From an uncultured Collinsella sp. (GTDB lineage: Bacteria; Actinomycetota; Coriobacteriia; Coriobacteriales; Coriobacteriaceae), in contig UQKL01000001.1 in NCBI GenBank assembly GCA_900541695.1, positions 207,380 to 271,379 of the forward strand: DNA of 64,000 nucleotides. The letters run 5' to 3'. Positions within the stretch are counted from its first letter, which is position 1. Every line of letters begins with the position of its first letter. Below, piece after piece: positions 48,033-58,528 of this stretch. The notes beneath the pieces were generated by a model, which saw nothing but the letters and a program-made list of their open reading frames with translations, did no database searches and was not told where the DNA came from. The position numbers and the translations under genes were made by a program.

Positions 48033-50336
48033 CTACTTGCGACGAAGCAGCGCCGAGACCTCGGGCATCTTAAAGACGAAGGCAAGACCAAAAGTTACAG
48101 CGAGCGAGACGACGCCTGCAACACAAACGTAGCCCAGGGTAATGAGGATCGAGCTGCCAAGCGCTCCGACAAAGTGCTCAAGTGCCCACATGACGCCGGC
48201 GCCCGCGGCAGCGCCCAAGCCACCGAACAGTAGGCCGAAGAAACCGCCATGCAGGATAGACTTGACCTGAAGGCCATGCAGACGACGGCGCAGCCACCAC
48301 AGTGAGCATCCGACCAAGACCACGTAGTCAACGACGTACGAAAGCGCAATTGCCGGCATACCGTAGCCCAGCACCACGCCAAACAGCAGCACAGAACCGG
48401 CCTGGCCGATAGCGGAGTACAGGCAATAGCGGCTATAAGGTTTCATATCGAGCAGGGCCGAGAAGCTCTTCTGCATCAGCACGACCACGCCGTAGAGCGG
48501 CAGGGAAAGTGCCAGATAGATAAGGAACTCCGACACCAGCGCCACACCGGATTCATCGAACTTGCCGGCGCAGTAGATCATGTTGAGCGGACGGGCGAAG
48601 ACGATCAGATACATCGCAAACGGAATCAGGAAGAAGAGCATCTGGGCGACACCGCGCGAAATGCCCGTGCGGACGCTGTCGTAATCCTTCTCCTGCGCAT
48701 CGTGAGAGAGTTCGGTATAGAGTGCCGTCGAAAGCGAGGCGGCGATCAGCGCATAGGGCAATGTGTACCACAGGCGCGCATATGCGATGACGGAAGGGCC
48801 GGTCTCGGGCTGCACCACCAGCGCGGCGGCATTGGTAATGGAGGTCGAGACAAACATGCACACCGTGGCGAGCAGCGTCGGGATACCAAGCGCGATCGTC
48901 TGTCGCAGCGCGGGATCCTTAAAGTCGATATGGATATGAGGATGCACGCCATGCTTGCCAAGCGCGGGAATCTGGCAGGCCATCTGGACAAAGACGCCGA
49001 GGGTCGTACCAACTGCGATCAAGATAATACCGGCCTGCTCGCCAAATTGTGCAGACACGGGAGCAAAGCCCATAAAGCTGGCGATGACGATGACATTGTT
49101 GAGAACCGGGGCAAACGTCGACCAGAAATAGTCGCGGTGTGCGTTGAGAACGCCCGAGAACACCGAGCCCAAGCCATAAAACAGAATTTGAATAGCAAAG
49201 AAGCGGAACATGAACGCAGCGGTATCCATGCTGCCGCCATCGCCCGAAAGGAACGACTGCGTCCAAATAAAGCCGGGAGCAAACACGGTGCCCAGCAGCG
49301 AGATACCGCCCAGCAGCAGAAGCAGAATACCAAGCAGGTTGCCGACATACTCGTTCGATGCCTCGCGACCCTGCTCGCGCCTCACACCCATATACACCGG
49401 CAAAAACGCCGTAACGAGCATGCCGCCCATCACGAGCTCGTAGAGCATGTTGGGCAGGTTGTTGGCAACCTGATAGGAGGACGAGAGCAGCGACATACCG
49501 ATGGCGGCCGCCATGGCCCACGTGCGGATAAACCCGGTGACACGCGACACGATGGTCAGCACGGTCATAAGGCCAGCAGAACGACCAACCGTGGAGTAGT
49601 CCGACGAACCCATATCGTCTACGTCGTCCTGAGAGTCCTCATAAACCTCATCTTGTGGCGGCAAATCGTCCACGACGGCAAAGGAGCCGGTCATCGCAAA
49701 GGGATCGTCAACCAAAACGGCGTCATCAGCAGGTGCGGCGTCATCGCTGTTCGGCATGTTGTTACCGGATACGGCATCATCATCGAATATGGCATGGTCG
49801 CCAAACACCGTGTCAACTTCATTGGCGGCGACGGTTCGGGCAGAAAACGACAGAGGGTCCCAGTCGTCATCACCGTCGATGGCCACGCCCTCGACGGGAT
49901 CGGTCGAACCAAGCGGCGACCATTCGTCATCCGAAAGAAGCGGTTCGCCATCATCATGAGCCGTGGGCTTGGCGGAATGAGCGGCAGGAGCGCTCTGCGG
50001 TGTGCTCTTTCCCTGGGCTGCCATCAAAAACACCGCCGTCTCATCGGGACGCGGCTCACGAGGAGCCTCGGAGGCGATCGGCATCACGCTGGCGCTCGAT
50101 TGAGCGGCGGCCAAAAAGACAGCCGTCTCATCGGGACGAGCCGAAGAAAGAACCGTACGGGGAAGTGCCGTGCCGGCACCGGCGGCACGCAAGTACACGG
50201 CCGTCTCGCCCGGGTCAGCGGCAGCGGACCAGGCGTTTCGAATCTCGTTATCGAACGAAGCGGCCTCGGGCGCGGGCGTCTGAGGAGCCGACCCTTTTGC
50301 AAAGTGAGCTCCGCGCTTTGATTCTTCCTGCGGCAT
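48033..50336 (-). CDS. murJ: Lipid II flippase MurJ with long acidic N-terminal tail
   Basis: 767 residues. About 255-767 is the MurJ/MviN domain with 14 predicted membrane helices (RVTGFIRTWAMAAAIG at its start), moving lipid II outward for cell-wall synthesis. The first 250 residues are acidic, low in hydrophobics and probably disordered. They contain three repeats: ETAVYL (44-49), ETAVFL (70-75) and ETAVFL (99-104), the last two within PDETAVFLxAAQ. These recall the ETTSVF phosphothreonine motif of GarA/OdhI that FHA domains read. The gene sits between ybaK and uvrC. Confidence 0.9.
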   Translation of the reverse strand: MPQEESKRGAHFAKGSAPQTPAPEAASFDNEIRNAWSAAADPGETAVYLRAAGAGTALPRTVLSSARPDETAVFLAAAQSSASVMPIASEAPREPRPDETAVFLMAAQGKSTPQSAPAAHSAKPTAHDDGEPLLSDDEWSPLGSTDPVEGVAIDGDDDWDPLSFSARTVAANEVDTVFGDHAIFDDDAVSGNNMPNSDDAAPADDAVLVDDPFAMTGSFAVVDDLPPQDEVYEDSQDDVDDMGSSDYSTVGRSAGLMTVLTIVSRVTGFIRTWAMAAAIGMSLLSSSYQVANNLPNMLYELVMGGMLVTAFLPVYMGVRREQGREASNEYVGNLLGILLLLLGGISLLGTVFAPGFIWTQSFLSGDGGSMDTAAFMFRFFAIQILFYGLGSVFSGVLNAHRDYFWSTFAPVLNNVIVIASFMGFAPVSAQFGEQAGIILIAVGTTLGVFVQMACQIPALGKHGVHPHIHIDFKDPALRQTIALGIPTLLATVCMFVSTSITNAAALVVQPETGPSVIAYARLWYTLPYALIAASLSTALYTELSHDAQEKDYDSVRTGISRGVAQMLFFLIPFAMYLIVFARPLNMIYCAGKFDESGVALVSEFLIYLALSLPLYGVVVLMQKSFSALLDMKPYSRYCLYSAIGQAGSVLLFGVVLGYGMPAIALSYVVDYVVLVGCSLWWLRRRLHGLQVKSILHGGFFGLLFGGLGAAAGAGVMWALEHFVGALGSSILITLGYVCVAGVVSLAVTFGLAFVFKMPEVSALLRRK

Positions 50337-50339
50337 CGC

Positions 50340-50840
50340 TCAGTCCTCTCTCGTGATCGGGGCAACCGTCGCCCCGCAAAATGCAACTAAGTCATCGGGA
50401 GCAAGCTCAAGCTGATAGCCGCGCTTGCCACCCGAGATAAAAATGGTATCCCAAAGGACGCATGTCTCATCGATCAGAGTCCGGAAGCGTTTTTTCATAC
50501 CGACCGGACTGCAACCGCCGCGGACATACCCCGTCGCGGCAAGCAAATCTTTGACATGCATCATGGTCAGCGACTTTTCGCCTGCGGCGCGCGCGGCGGC
50601 CTTGAGGTCGAGCTCGTCGGCAACGGGAATGCAGCACACGACATGGTCGTTGGACGGCGTCGTGCAGACCAGGGTCTTAAATCCCTGACCGGGCTCCTCG
50701 CCAAGCTGCTCGGAAATCGCGACGCCCAGCCCCGACGATTCGTCGTCATCGTCTTCGTACGTATGGAGAACATAGGGGATGCCGGCGCTTTCCAGCTCAC
50801 GCATGGCGTTGGTCTTTGGCGTCTTCACGGCCTTCGGCAT
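50340..50840 (-). CDS. ybaK: Cys-tRNA(Pro)/Cys-tRNA(Cys) deacylase, YbaK type
   Basis: A 166-residue trans-editing enzyme that removes cysteine mis-charged on tRNA-Pro. The family pattern is clear: KTPKTNAMRELESAGI at the N terminus, GFKTLVCT, then VKDLLAATGYVRGGCSPVGMKK, which supplies the conserved lysine loop. The stop is 3 bases before the murJ start. Confidence 0.92.
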   Translation of the reverse strand: MPKAVKTPKTNAMRELESAGIPYVLHTYEDDDDESSGLGVAISEQLGEEPGQGFKTLVCTTPSNDHVVCCIPVADELDLKAAARAAGEKSLTMMHVKDLLAATGYVRGGCSPVGMKKRFRTLIDETCVLWDTIFISGGKRGYQLELAPDDLVAFCGATVAPITRED

Positions 50841-50912
50841 GGCATATCCTTTCCCTCATATAAGAACGCAATTTTTAAGTATATGTCCATTTGCGCGGCA
50901 TACGCTATCTCG

Positions 50913-50954
50913 ACAAAGAGAGCGCCACCGAATCGCAAGGAATCGGCGGCGCTC
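50913..50954 (-). terminator. Terminator of uvrA
   Basis: A 15-base stem (50920-50934 with 50940-50954, GAGCGCC at its foot) with a 5-base loop and few mismatches, followed by TCTTTG on the minus strand, 22 bases after the uvrA stop. Confidence 0.8.
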
Positions 50955-50976
50955 ATGTTTCAAAAACACCTATGTA

Positions 50977-53853
50977 TTAGGCATCGAGTTGCGCTTGACG
51001 CTCCTTATCGCGTTTGAGCAACGGCGCCAAGAACTTGCCGGTATAGCTCTGCGGGCATGCCGCAACCTGCTCTGGCGTACCCGAGACCACGACAGTTCCG
51101 CCACCGTTGCCACCCTCGGGACCCATATCGATCAGACGGTCGGCGACCTTGATGACATCGAGGTTGTGCTCGATCACCAACACCGTATTGCCCGCATCGA
51201 CTAGACGCTGCAACACATCAAGTAACTGGCGAACGTCCTCAAAATGAAGACCGGTCGTAGGCTCGTCCAAAATATAGAACGTCTTACCCGTCTGACGGCG
51301 ATGAAGCTCCTTGGCGAGCTTTACGCGCTGCGCCTCACCACCCGAGAGCGTCGTGGCGGGCTGGCCCAAGCTCACATAACCTAGGCCGACGTCATACAGG
51401 GTTTGAAGCTTTCGCTTGATCTGCGGAATATTCCCAAAGAAAGCCAGTGCCTCGGCCACGCTCATGTCAAGTACGTCCGAGATAGTCTTGCCACGATAGG
51501 TAACCTCGAGCGTCTCGCGGTTATAGCGCTTGCCGCCACAAGCCTCGCAGGGAACATAAATATCGGGAAGAAAGTGCATCTCAATCTTGATCTGGCCGTC
51601 GCCCTTGCACGCCTCGCAGCGTCCGCCGCTCACATTAAAGGAGAAGCGTCCCGGCGAGTAGCCACGCGCCTTCGACTCCGGCGTGCTCGCAAACAGCGCG
51701 CGCAGATCATCCCACAGGCCAATATAGGTCGCAGGGTTCGAACGCGGCGTGCGACCGATCGGCGACTGGTCAATGTCGATCACCTTATCGATGCACTCGA
51801 TGCCCTCAATCTTCTTGTACGGACCCACGGGACGCGTCGAACGGTGGATGGCATTCGTCAGCGCGGGCGCAATCGTATCGGTGACCAGGGAGCTCTTGCC
51901 CGATCCCGAAACACCGGTAACGACTGTGAGCGTACCGAACTCAATCTTGGCGGTAACGTTTTTGAGGTTGTTGGCGCGGGCGCCCGTGATCTTAAGGCAG
52001 CCGCGGCCGGGCTTGCGGCGCTCGTCTGGCACGCGGATCATCCGCTTGCCGGTCAAATAAGCACCCGTCATGGAATCGGGGCACGCCATGATATCGGCAG
52101 GCGTTCCCGCGGCGACCACGTGCCCGCCGTTGACGCCCGCGCCTGGCCCCATATCGATCACATAGTCGGCAGCGCGAATCGTGTCCTCATCGTGTTCAAC
52201 GACGATAACGGTGTTGCCGATATCGCGCAGGCGCTCGAGTGTCTTAATCAGCCGCTCGTTGTCGCGCTGGTGAAGACCAATCGAAGGCTCGTCCAGAATA
52301 TAGAGAACGCCCATGAGGCCCGCACCGATCTGCGTAGCCAGGCGAATGCGCTGCGCCTCACCGCCGGAAAGCGTCGCCGAAGCACGATCGAGCGTCAGAT
52401 AATCAAGGCCGACATCAACCAGAAAACGCAAGCGTTCCAGGATTTCCTTGACGATACGACCGCCGATGAATTGTTGACGCTCGGTGAGCTCAAGGTCCTC
52501 AAAAAACTCGAGCGACTCGCGGCACGACAGGCAACAAACCTCATAAATGGACTTGCCGCCCACGGTGACGGCGAGCATCTCGGGGCGCAGGCGAGCACCA
52601 TGGCAGCTCGAACACGGCTCCTCGCGAATGTACTTCTCCAGGCGCGCCTTAGTGTTCTCGTTGGTCGTCTCGGTATAGCGCTCGTACAGGATATTGCGCA
52701 CGCCCGAAAACTTGGTGTCCCACTGGCTGCGACGACCGTCGAGCTTTTGATAGTCCACCGAAATCTTCTTGTCGCCCATGCCATCCAAAAATGCACGGCG
52801 CACTCGCGGAGGTAGGTCTTCCCACGGTGTATCCGCGCTCACCTTAAAGTGCTTACAGACCGCGGCGAAGATCTGGGGGTAGTAGTTCGAATTGCCGAAC
52901 AGGCTTCCAAAGACCCCATCGGCAATCGACTTCGACGGGTCCTCAATCAGCGCCTCGGCATCGACCGTTTTCTTAAAGCCCAGACCATCGCACTCGGGAC
53001 ACGCACCATAGGGCGCGTTGAACGAAAAGTCGCGGGGTTGTAGGTCGTCGATGGAGTGCCCGTGCTCCGGGCACGCCAGAGCCAACGAATACTCCAGCAG
53101 CTCGCCCTCGGTTCCCTCGGGAGCATCGCGATCGGGCAGCATGTACACGTTCACATTGCCGTGTGCCAAGGCAGTCGCCTGTTCAACCGACTCGGCGATA
53201 CGGCCCAGAGAGTTTTCCCGAATCACGATGCGGTCGACTACGACCTCGATATCGTGCTTGAACTTTTTGTCCAGATCGATGGGGTCGTCGAGCGAGCGTA
53301 CTTCGCCGTCGACACGCACGCGGCTAAAGCCCTCAGCCCGAAGATCCTCGAACAATTTTGCGTACTCGCCTTTGCGCCCGCGCACCACCGGTGCCAGCAC
53401 AAACGCACGACGACCCTCTCCCGCTGCCAGGACCTTATCGGCGACCTGGTCGGTGGTCTGGCGTTCGATAACGCGACCGCACTCGGGGCAGTGTGGCGTG
53501 CCCACGCGTGCAAAAAGCAAGCGAAGGTAGTCATAAATCTCAGTTACAGTACCCACCGTCGAGCGCGGATTCTTGGACGTCGTCTTCTGATCGATCGAGA
53601 CGGCCGGCGAAAGGCCGTCGATCGAGTCTAGATCGGGCTTGTCCATCTGGCCTAAAAACTGGCGCGCATAACTCGACAGGCTTTCCACGTAGCGACGCTG
53701 ACCCTCGGCATAGATCGTGTCAAACGCCAGCGAGCTCTTGCCCGAGCCCGAAAGACCGGTAATGACCACGAGCTCGTCGCGCGGGATGGAAACATCGATA
53801 TTGCGCAGGTTGTGTTCGCGCGCACCACGGATAACGATAGAAGAATCAGACAT
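50977..53853 (-). CDS. uvrA: Excinuclease ABC subunit A
   Basis: A 958-residue DNA damage sensor with two ABC ATPase modules. The N-terminal Walker A is [14 protein letters not shown] and the second is [14 protein letters not shown]. Two signature motifs (LSGGEAQRI and LSGGEAQRV) and zinc modules (CPECG and the [17 protein letters not shown]...CEACGG region) are present. A possible SOS box lies upstream at 53915. It diverges from the LtaS-like gene. Confidence 0.97.
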   Translation of the reverse strand: MSDSSIVIRGAREHNLRNIDVSIPRDELVVITGLSGSGKSSLAFDTIYAEGQRRYVESLSSYARQFLGQMDKPDLDSIDGLSPAVSIDQKTTSKNPRSTVGTVTEIYDYLRLLFARVGTPHCPECGRVIERQTTDQVADKVLAAGEGRRAFVLAPVVRGRKGEYAKLFEDLRAEGFSRVRVDGEVRSLDDPIDLDKKFKHDIEVVVDRIVIRENSLGRIAESVEQATALAHGNVNVYMLPDRDAPEGTEGELLEYSLALACPEHGHSIDDLQPRDFSFNAPYGACPECDGLGFKKTVDAEALIEDPSKSIADGVFGSLFGNSNYYPQIFAAVCKHFKVSADTPWEDLPPRVRRAFLDGMGDKKISVDYQKLDGRRSQWDTKFSGVRNILYERYTETTNENTKARLEKYIREEPCSSCHGARLRPEMLAVTVGGKSIYEVCCLSCRESLEFFEDLELTERQQFIGGRIVKEILERLRFLVDVGLDYLTLDRASATLSGGEAQRIRLATQIGAGLMGVLYILDEPSIGLHQRDNERLIKTLERLRDIGNTVIVVEHDEDTIRAADYVIDMGPGAGVNGGHVVAAGTPADIMACPDSMTGAYLTGKRMIRVPDERRKPGRGCLKITGARANNLKNVTAKIEFGTLTVVTGVSGSGKSSLVTDTIAPALTNAIHRSTRPVGPYKKIEGIECIDKVIDIDQSPIGRTPRSNPATYIGLWDDLRALFASTPESKARGYSPGRFSFNVSGGRCEACKGDGQIKIEMHFLPDIYVPCEACGGKRYNRETLEVTYRGKTISDVLDMSVAEALAFFGNIPQIKRKLQTLYDVGLGYVSLGQPATTLSGGEAQRVKLAKELHRRQTGKTFYILDEPTTGLHFEDVRQLLDVLQRLVDAGNTVLVIEHNLDVIKVADRLIDMGPEGGNGGGTVVVSGTPEQVAACPQSYTGKFLAPLLKRDKERQAQLDA

Positions 53854-53914
53854 GGAAGCTCCTTGCCTCCTATAACCTCAAATCACACTGTCGATGAGTT
53901 TAACGCACTCAACG

Positions 53915-53928
53915 CGCACAGATGTTCG
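53915..53928. promoter_or_regulatory. Possible LexA (SOS) box between uvrA and the LtaS-like gene
   Basis: CGCACAGATGTTCG resembles the actinobacterial/Gram-positive SOS box CGAAC-N4-GTTCG with one mismatch in the left half. Placement 62 bases before uvrA is suitable. No matching site was seen before uvrB or uvrC. Confidence 0.35.
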
Positions 53929-54046
53929 TAATACAAGATTCGCAGACCTTTTGCTTTGCGTGTCGGGTGCTTTGTTTCTCGAAATGCCGTGGAAAGGTTA
54001 GAGTAATCTAAAACTGAACTTAATTTGCTGTAACAGAGGAACGTCC

Positions 54047-56200
54047 ATGACCGAAGATATCCCCCTTGAAATCACTTCGAGTGGCATGGCCAATCTGCCC
54101 ATATTCATCGCCGTCCTTATCGTGGCCGCCGTCGTCGTGCGCGTGTATTTTTCAATCAGACACAACGAAAAACCGCCCATTGCCCGCGTCTTTTGGTGCG
54201 CGATGCTCCTCATCCCGCTCGGCATGGTAGCTGCATGGATTACGAATCAATTGCTCGTAAATGAGGACTGTTCCCTATGGGTCCTTTCTTATTCGGCGCT
54301 CGGTGCTGCCGCCGTCATACTTCTTGTCGAGCCCTTGGTTTCGGGACTTATCGACCAAACCGATCTTGCGACGGGAACGGTTGCCTGTATTTGCCGCGAC
54401 ATCCTTGTCGTCGCCGCTGTTTCAGCGCTCTCGTTCGTTTCACTCGAAATTGCCTGCAACGAAACGTTCTATCGCATTCCCGCCAACTCATTCGGGTTTT
54501 CCGTTGGGCTGCTCGCGACGGTTCTGCTCTCCCTTTATTTGCTGGGACAGCGTCATGGAGGCGTCATGGCCCTCGTGCCCGTCGTCTGTTGCACCCTTGG
54601 CATTGCCGAGCACTTCGTCATAACGTTTAAAGGCGAGGCCATCCTGCCGAGCGACATTTTGGCATTGGGCACCGCAATGGAAGTAAGTGAGGGATATGAG
54701 TTCACCTTCACTGCAGGAATCGTAACCTCACTCGCCCTGCTGGAGATTTCCCTGGGGCTTCTTTCGCTTATCCGACCGCGAAAGCTCCGTACGCCCGCCC
54801 ATGTCTTCCCCGCAATCGCCGCTAACCTCTGCGCTTTTCTGCTAGTGACCGTTGTGGGGCTCTTGGGCTTTTCCAACATCGACTTGGAGCAGTCGCTGGA
54901 TTTTGGATTTGACCGTTGGCAGCCCATCACCACGTATGCGTCTCAGGGTTTTATCACTTCGTTCACCGAAATGGTCAACGAGTTGCCCATTGAAAAGCCC
55001 GAAGACTATACGCCCGATGAGGCGCAGAGCATCGAACAGGAGCTCGCCGCCGCCTACGACAGCACGTATGGCTCGAGCGAGCAGCGCGCGGCGGCCGTTG
55101 CCCAGTTCAATGAAATCAAGCCGACGATTGTTGCCGTCATGAACGAGAGTTTTAGCGACCTTTCGTGCTTTGAGCAGCTCCAGGCGGCCGGGTACACCGG
55201 TCCCGCATTCTACAACTCGCTTCCCGACACACTTGTTCGCGGCACCATGCTCGCTTCGGTCACCGGTGGCGGAACGGCGAACTCCGAATTCGAATTATTG
55301 ACCGGAGCGACAACGGCCTTTGTCGGATTAGGCAAAATCCCCTATCAGCTGTATCAGATGAATAGTGTCAACAGCCTGGCAAAGGACCTTAAAGAGCTTG
55401 GGTATACCACTACCGCTATGCACCCGCAAAACCCCGTCAACTACCATCGAGATAAAATCTATCAGCAGCTGGGTTTTGGAGACTTTCTTTCAATCGGCGA
55501 TTTCGAAGGTGCGCCCTATTACCATGCCGGCGTATGCGACTACGCCACCTACGACAAGATACTCGACCTGCTCAGAACCGACGAAGCCCCGCAGTTCATC
55601 TTTGACGTCACGATGCAAAATCACGGCGGCTACGACTATGGCACCGTTCCCGCCGAAGAGCTGACAAACTATTGGGTCGAGGGAGCCAGCGAGGGCGCCA
55701 ATAGCGCGCTCAATACCTATCTCACCTGCATCAATGCATCCGACCGGGACCTCGAGTACTTTATCAATGAGCTCCGCAATATCGGCAGACCGGTTGTTCT
55801 TGTCTTTTTTGGCGACCATCAGCCGAGCGCCGCAACGACTCTCAACGACGAGCTGTACCCTCAGGAAGATACGGCAAGCCACGCTTTCCGTATCTATCAG
55901 TCGACATATCTCGTCTGGGCTAACTATGAGATCGCCGGCAATACCGAGCTCAACGTCTACGACACCGTCGGGGCAAACGAGATTGCAGCTATTACCCTTA
56001 ATAAGATCGGCGCCCCGCTCACTGACTATCAAAAGGCCCTGCTTGCAACAAGGTCAGATGTGCCCACCATCAATGTCGCCGGCTATATTGGTGCCGACGG
56101 GCTGCGCTACGACTTGGAATCTGAAGACAGCCCATACGCCTCGACGATCGACAAGCTGCAGCGCATGCAATACCTCGAGTTCGCCAGCAAAGTTCAGTAA
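54047..56200 (+). CDS. LtaS-like membrane sulfatase (phosphoglycerol transferase family)
   Basis: 717 residues. The first 270 hold about seven membrane helices (such as LPIFIAVLIVAAVVVRVYF), then an extracellular alkaline-phosphatase-fold domain. Family metal and catalytic motifs are present: VAVMNESFSDLS near 365, the threonine nucleophile region GGGTANSEFELLTG, and FFGDHQPS. Members polymerise glycerol phosphate or move phospho-head groups onto teichoic acids or glycolipids. A polymer substrate cannot be assigned. ATG 54047 follows AGAGGA. Confidence 0.85.
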   Translation: MTEDIPLEITSSGMANLPIFIAVLIVAAVVVRVYFSIRHNEKPPIARVFWCAMLLIPLGMVAAWITNQLLVNEDCSLWVLSYSALGAAAVILLVEPLVSGLIDQTDLATGTVACICRDILVVAAVSALSFVSLEIACNETFYRIPANSFGFSVGLLATVLLSLYLLGQRHGGVMALVPVVCCTLGIAEHFVITFKGEAILPSDILALGTAMEVSEGYEFTFTAGIVTSLALLEISLGLLSLIRPRKLRTPAHVFPAIAANLCAFLLVTVVGLLGFSNIDLEQSLDFGFDRWQPITTYASQGFITSFTEMVNELPIEKPEDYTPDEAQSIEQELAAAYDSTYGSSEQRAAAVAQFNEIKPTIVAVMNESFSDLSCFEQLQAAGYTGPAFYNSLPDTLVRGTMLASVTGGGTANSEFELLTGATTAFVGLGKIPYQLYQMNSVNSLAKDLKELGYTTTAMHPQNPVNYHRDKIYQQLGFGDFLSIGDFEGAPYYHAGVCDYATYDKILDLLRTDEAPQFIFDVTMQNHGGYDYGTVPAEELTNYWVEGASEGANSALNTYLTCINASDRDLEYFINELRNIGRPVVLVFFGDHQPSAATTLNDELYPQEDTASHAFRIYQSTYLVWANYEIAGNTELNVYDTVGANEIAAITLNKIGAPLTDYQKALLATRSDVPTINVAGYIGADGLRYDLESEDSPYASTIDKLQRMQYLEFASKVQ

Positions 56201-56345
56201 GCCCGCCCATTCGCTTGGACCCATCGTATTGCAAGCACGCTCGGCCCAAATGCATCGCAAATGACTCCCGCTCGCAAACGAGGGTACAATGACGCTCGTG
56301 TCACACCGCGGGGCTCCGGCCCCAACATATACAAAGGAGTCATAC

Positions 56346-57176
56346 ATGGGTTGCGAGCACGCACAAGCAGCCGGCGGACAATCAACGCCGTCGCAATTTG
56401 AAGAGAATACGCTGTCGGAGGTCAAGCGCGTTATCGCTGTGCTTTCCGGCAAGGGAGGCGTCGGCAAGTCGTTTGTGACGGGCGCCATCGCAACCGAGCT
56501 CGCCCGCCGCGGCAACAAGGTTGGCATTCTCGACGCCGACATCACCGGCCCCTCCATCCCCAAAATGTTCGGCATGAGCGGACGCCATGTCCATGCCCTC
56601 GGCAACCTCATGCTGCCCGAGATCTCCGAGCACGGCGTCAAGGTCATGAGCTCCAACCTGTTGCTCCAAAACGAAACCGATCCCGTCCTTTGGCGTGGCC
56701 CGGTTATCGCGGGCGCCATCAGGCAATTCTGGAGCGAGACCTCGTGGGGCCCCATCGACTACCTGCTGGTCGATATGCCTCCGGGAACGGGTGACGTCGC
56801 GCTCACCGTTTTCCAATCGCTGCCCGTCGATGGCATCGTCATCGTCACGAGCCCGCAAGACTTGGTCTCGATGATCGTCGCCAAGGCAGTCAACATGGCC
56901 GAGAAGATGAACGTCCCTATTCTGGGCATTGTCGAGAACATGAGCTATATCGAGTGCCCCGACTGCGGCAAGAAGATCGAGGTCTTTGGTAAGAGCAAGC
57001 TCCCCGAAGTCGCCGAGCGCTACAACCTCGACATCTTGGGTCAGCTTCCCATCAATCCGTCACTCGCCGAGGCCTGCGATAAGGGTGAAGTCGAGACCGC
57101 ACTGCCCGATGACATGCTGCCCAAGGCCGTCTCCGCCGTTGAGGCCATCGCCCCGCACAAGACAGACGAGGCCTAA
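56346..57176 (+). CDS. Mrp/NBP35-family P-loop ATPase, Fe-S carrier
   Basis: A 276-residue cytoplasmic deviant-Walker ATPase for iron-sulfur cluster assembly or delivery. The P-loop LSGKGGVGKSF (33-43) has the Mrp signature lysine. The IEDxD-like LDADITGPSIPKM and the CPDCGKK pair of cysteines match the family. ATG 56346 follows GGAG. The flavoprotein gene begins at the very next base after its stop. Confidence 0.92.
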   Translation: MGCEHAQAAGGQSTPSQFEENTLSEVKRVIAVLSGKGGVGKSFVTGAIATELARRGNKVGILDADITGPSIPKMFGMSGRHVHALGNLMLPEISEHGVKVMSSNLLLQNETDPVLWRGPVIAGAIRQFWSETSWGPIDYLLVDMPPGTGDVALTVFQSLPVDGIVIVTSPQDLVSMIVAKAVNMAEKMNVPILGIVENMSYIECPDCGKKIEVFGKSKLPEVAERYNLDILGQLPINPSLAEACDKGEVETALPDDMLPKAVSAVEAIAPHKTDEA

Positions 57177-58448
57177 GTGAACGCAAGCGCCTTCTATGAC
57201 GTCTTGGTGATCGGCGGCGGGGCCTCGGGCCTCGCCGCCGCCATTACGGCGGCGCGTGTCGACAAAAGGGTCTGCGTCGTCGAGCGCGACGTCGCCTGCG
57301 GTCTCAAGCTGCTCGCAACCGGAAACGGCCGCTGCAACCTCTCAAACGAATCCATCGACATTCGGCGATATAACCGCCCCGCCTTTGTCGAATCCATCAT
57401 GGGCCCCCAACCCGAGCAAGATCTCGAGAGTTTTTTCTCCTCGCTGGGCATCATGACGATCCGTGAGGAAGGCCGCCTATACCCGCGCTCCCTTCGCGCC
57501 GAGTCGGTTCGCGATGCACTCCTCAATGCATGCGAGCGTTTGGGCATCACCCTACTCTGCGGAACTAACGTCATTGCGGCTCATAAGGCTTCCGAAGGCT
57601 GGACGCTTCAGATCGACCGTCCCGCTCATGTACTCAAACCCAAAAAGCACGGCGACCGAAAGACGGAGCTCCGTTCGCTTCGAAAGGCGTTAGCCGATAC
57701 TCCTCGCACGAGCGATGCCCTGCAGGCAAGGGCCGTGGTTATCGCTACGGGCGGCAACCCCACCGGCATCGCCGAGGTGTTTAGCCTTCCCTTGACGCCC
57801 CTGCGCCCCGTCCTGTGCCCCGTATCGGCATCAGTCGTCGGCGACCGGACGGCACTCGGAACTCTGGATGGTCTGCGCGTCCGAGCCCGCTTAACGCTCT
57901 CGCGCAGCCACGAAGAGCTCTGGCGAGAAGATGGCGAAGTGCTGTTCCGTGCCTTCGGCATCTCAGGCGTCGCCGCCTTCAATCTCTCTCGCCGTATCAA
58001 CCAGGGCGACACTGTTCTGATCGACTTCTTTCCAGATTTCTCCAAAGATGAGCTGCTCGATACGCTCGAGCAGCGTGTCAACGTGCTCGGCGATTTTTCG
58101 CCCCGAAACTCCCACTGGCTTGACGGCATGCTCGCCCCGCAGCTCTCACACGTCGTCTGTACGGCATTCGAGCGGTGCCATCCCGGCTCGCGCGATGTCA
58201 TCCACCTGGTCTCAATCCTCAAGCACTTTAAACTGTCCGTCGAAGGGACGGCAGAGGAGCGCTCAGCACAGGTCACGCGTGGCGGCATATCTATCGAGTG
58301 CGTCTCGACACCCAATCTTTACGTGAACAGCACCACAGGCGCCCCGCTTTACGTCTGCGGAGAAGCGCTCGACATCGACGCCGATTGCGGAGGCTTTAAC
58401 CTTGCGTGGGCCTGGATCTCGGGTATTCGCGCTGCAAGCAGCCTGTAG
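57177..58448 (+). CDS. HI0933/BaiN-family flavoprotein
   Basis: A 423-residue FAD-dependent oxidoreductase. The dinucleotide motif VIGGGASGLAAAI (11-23) opens the protein; GNGRCNLSN is the family signature; the C-terminal FAD loop is GEALDIDADCGGFNLAWAW. BaiN of bile-acid-degrading clostridia belongs here, but most members have unknown substrates and nothing nearby points to bile acids. GTG 57177 directly follows the Mrp stop, so translation is coupled. Confidence 0.88.
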   Translation: MNASAFYDVLVIGGGASGLAAAITAARVDKRVCVVERDVACGLKLLATGNGRCNLSNESIDIRRYNRPAFVESIMGPQPEQDLESFFSSLGIMTIREEGRLYPRSLRAESVRDALLNACERLGITLLCGTNVIAAHKASEGWTLQIDRPAHVLKPKKHGDRKTELRSLRKALADTPRTSDALQARAVVIATGGNPTGIAEVFSLPLTPLRPVLCPVSASVVGDRTALGTLDGLRVRARLTLSRSHEELWREDGEVLFRAFGISGVAAFNLSRRINQGDTVLIDFFPDFSKDELLDTLEQRVNVLGDFSPRNSHWLDGMLAPQLSHVVCTAFERCHPGSRDVIHLVSILKHFKLSVEGTAEERSAQVTRGGISIECVSTPNLYVNSTTGAPLYVCGEALDIDADCGGFNLAWAWISGIRAASSL

Positions 58449-58477
58449 CCGCGCAGTCTATAATCAAAAACGCATTC

Positions 58478-58510
58478 GGGCCGTCTGGGATACCGGACGG
58501 CCTCTTTCTT
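58478..58510 (+). terminator. Intrinsic terminator or attenuator between the two flavoprotein genes
   Basis: GGCCGTC (58479-58485) and GACGGCC (58496-58502) form a stem followed by TCTTTCTT. A perfect TATAAT lies just upstream at 58459-58464, so a transcript of the next gene could begin a few bases before this hairpin. Confidence 0.65.
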
Positions 58511-58528
58511 GCCTCTAAGGAGACCTCG

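Noticed and set aside
57177..58448. Bile-acid reductase BaiN
   Set aside because: The protein is in the same family, but that family is broad and the neighbours (Mrp, COG2509 flavoprotein) give no bile-acid context.
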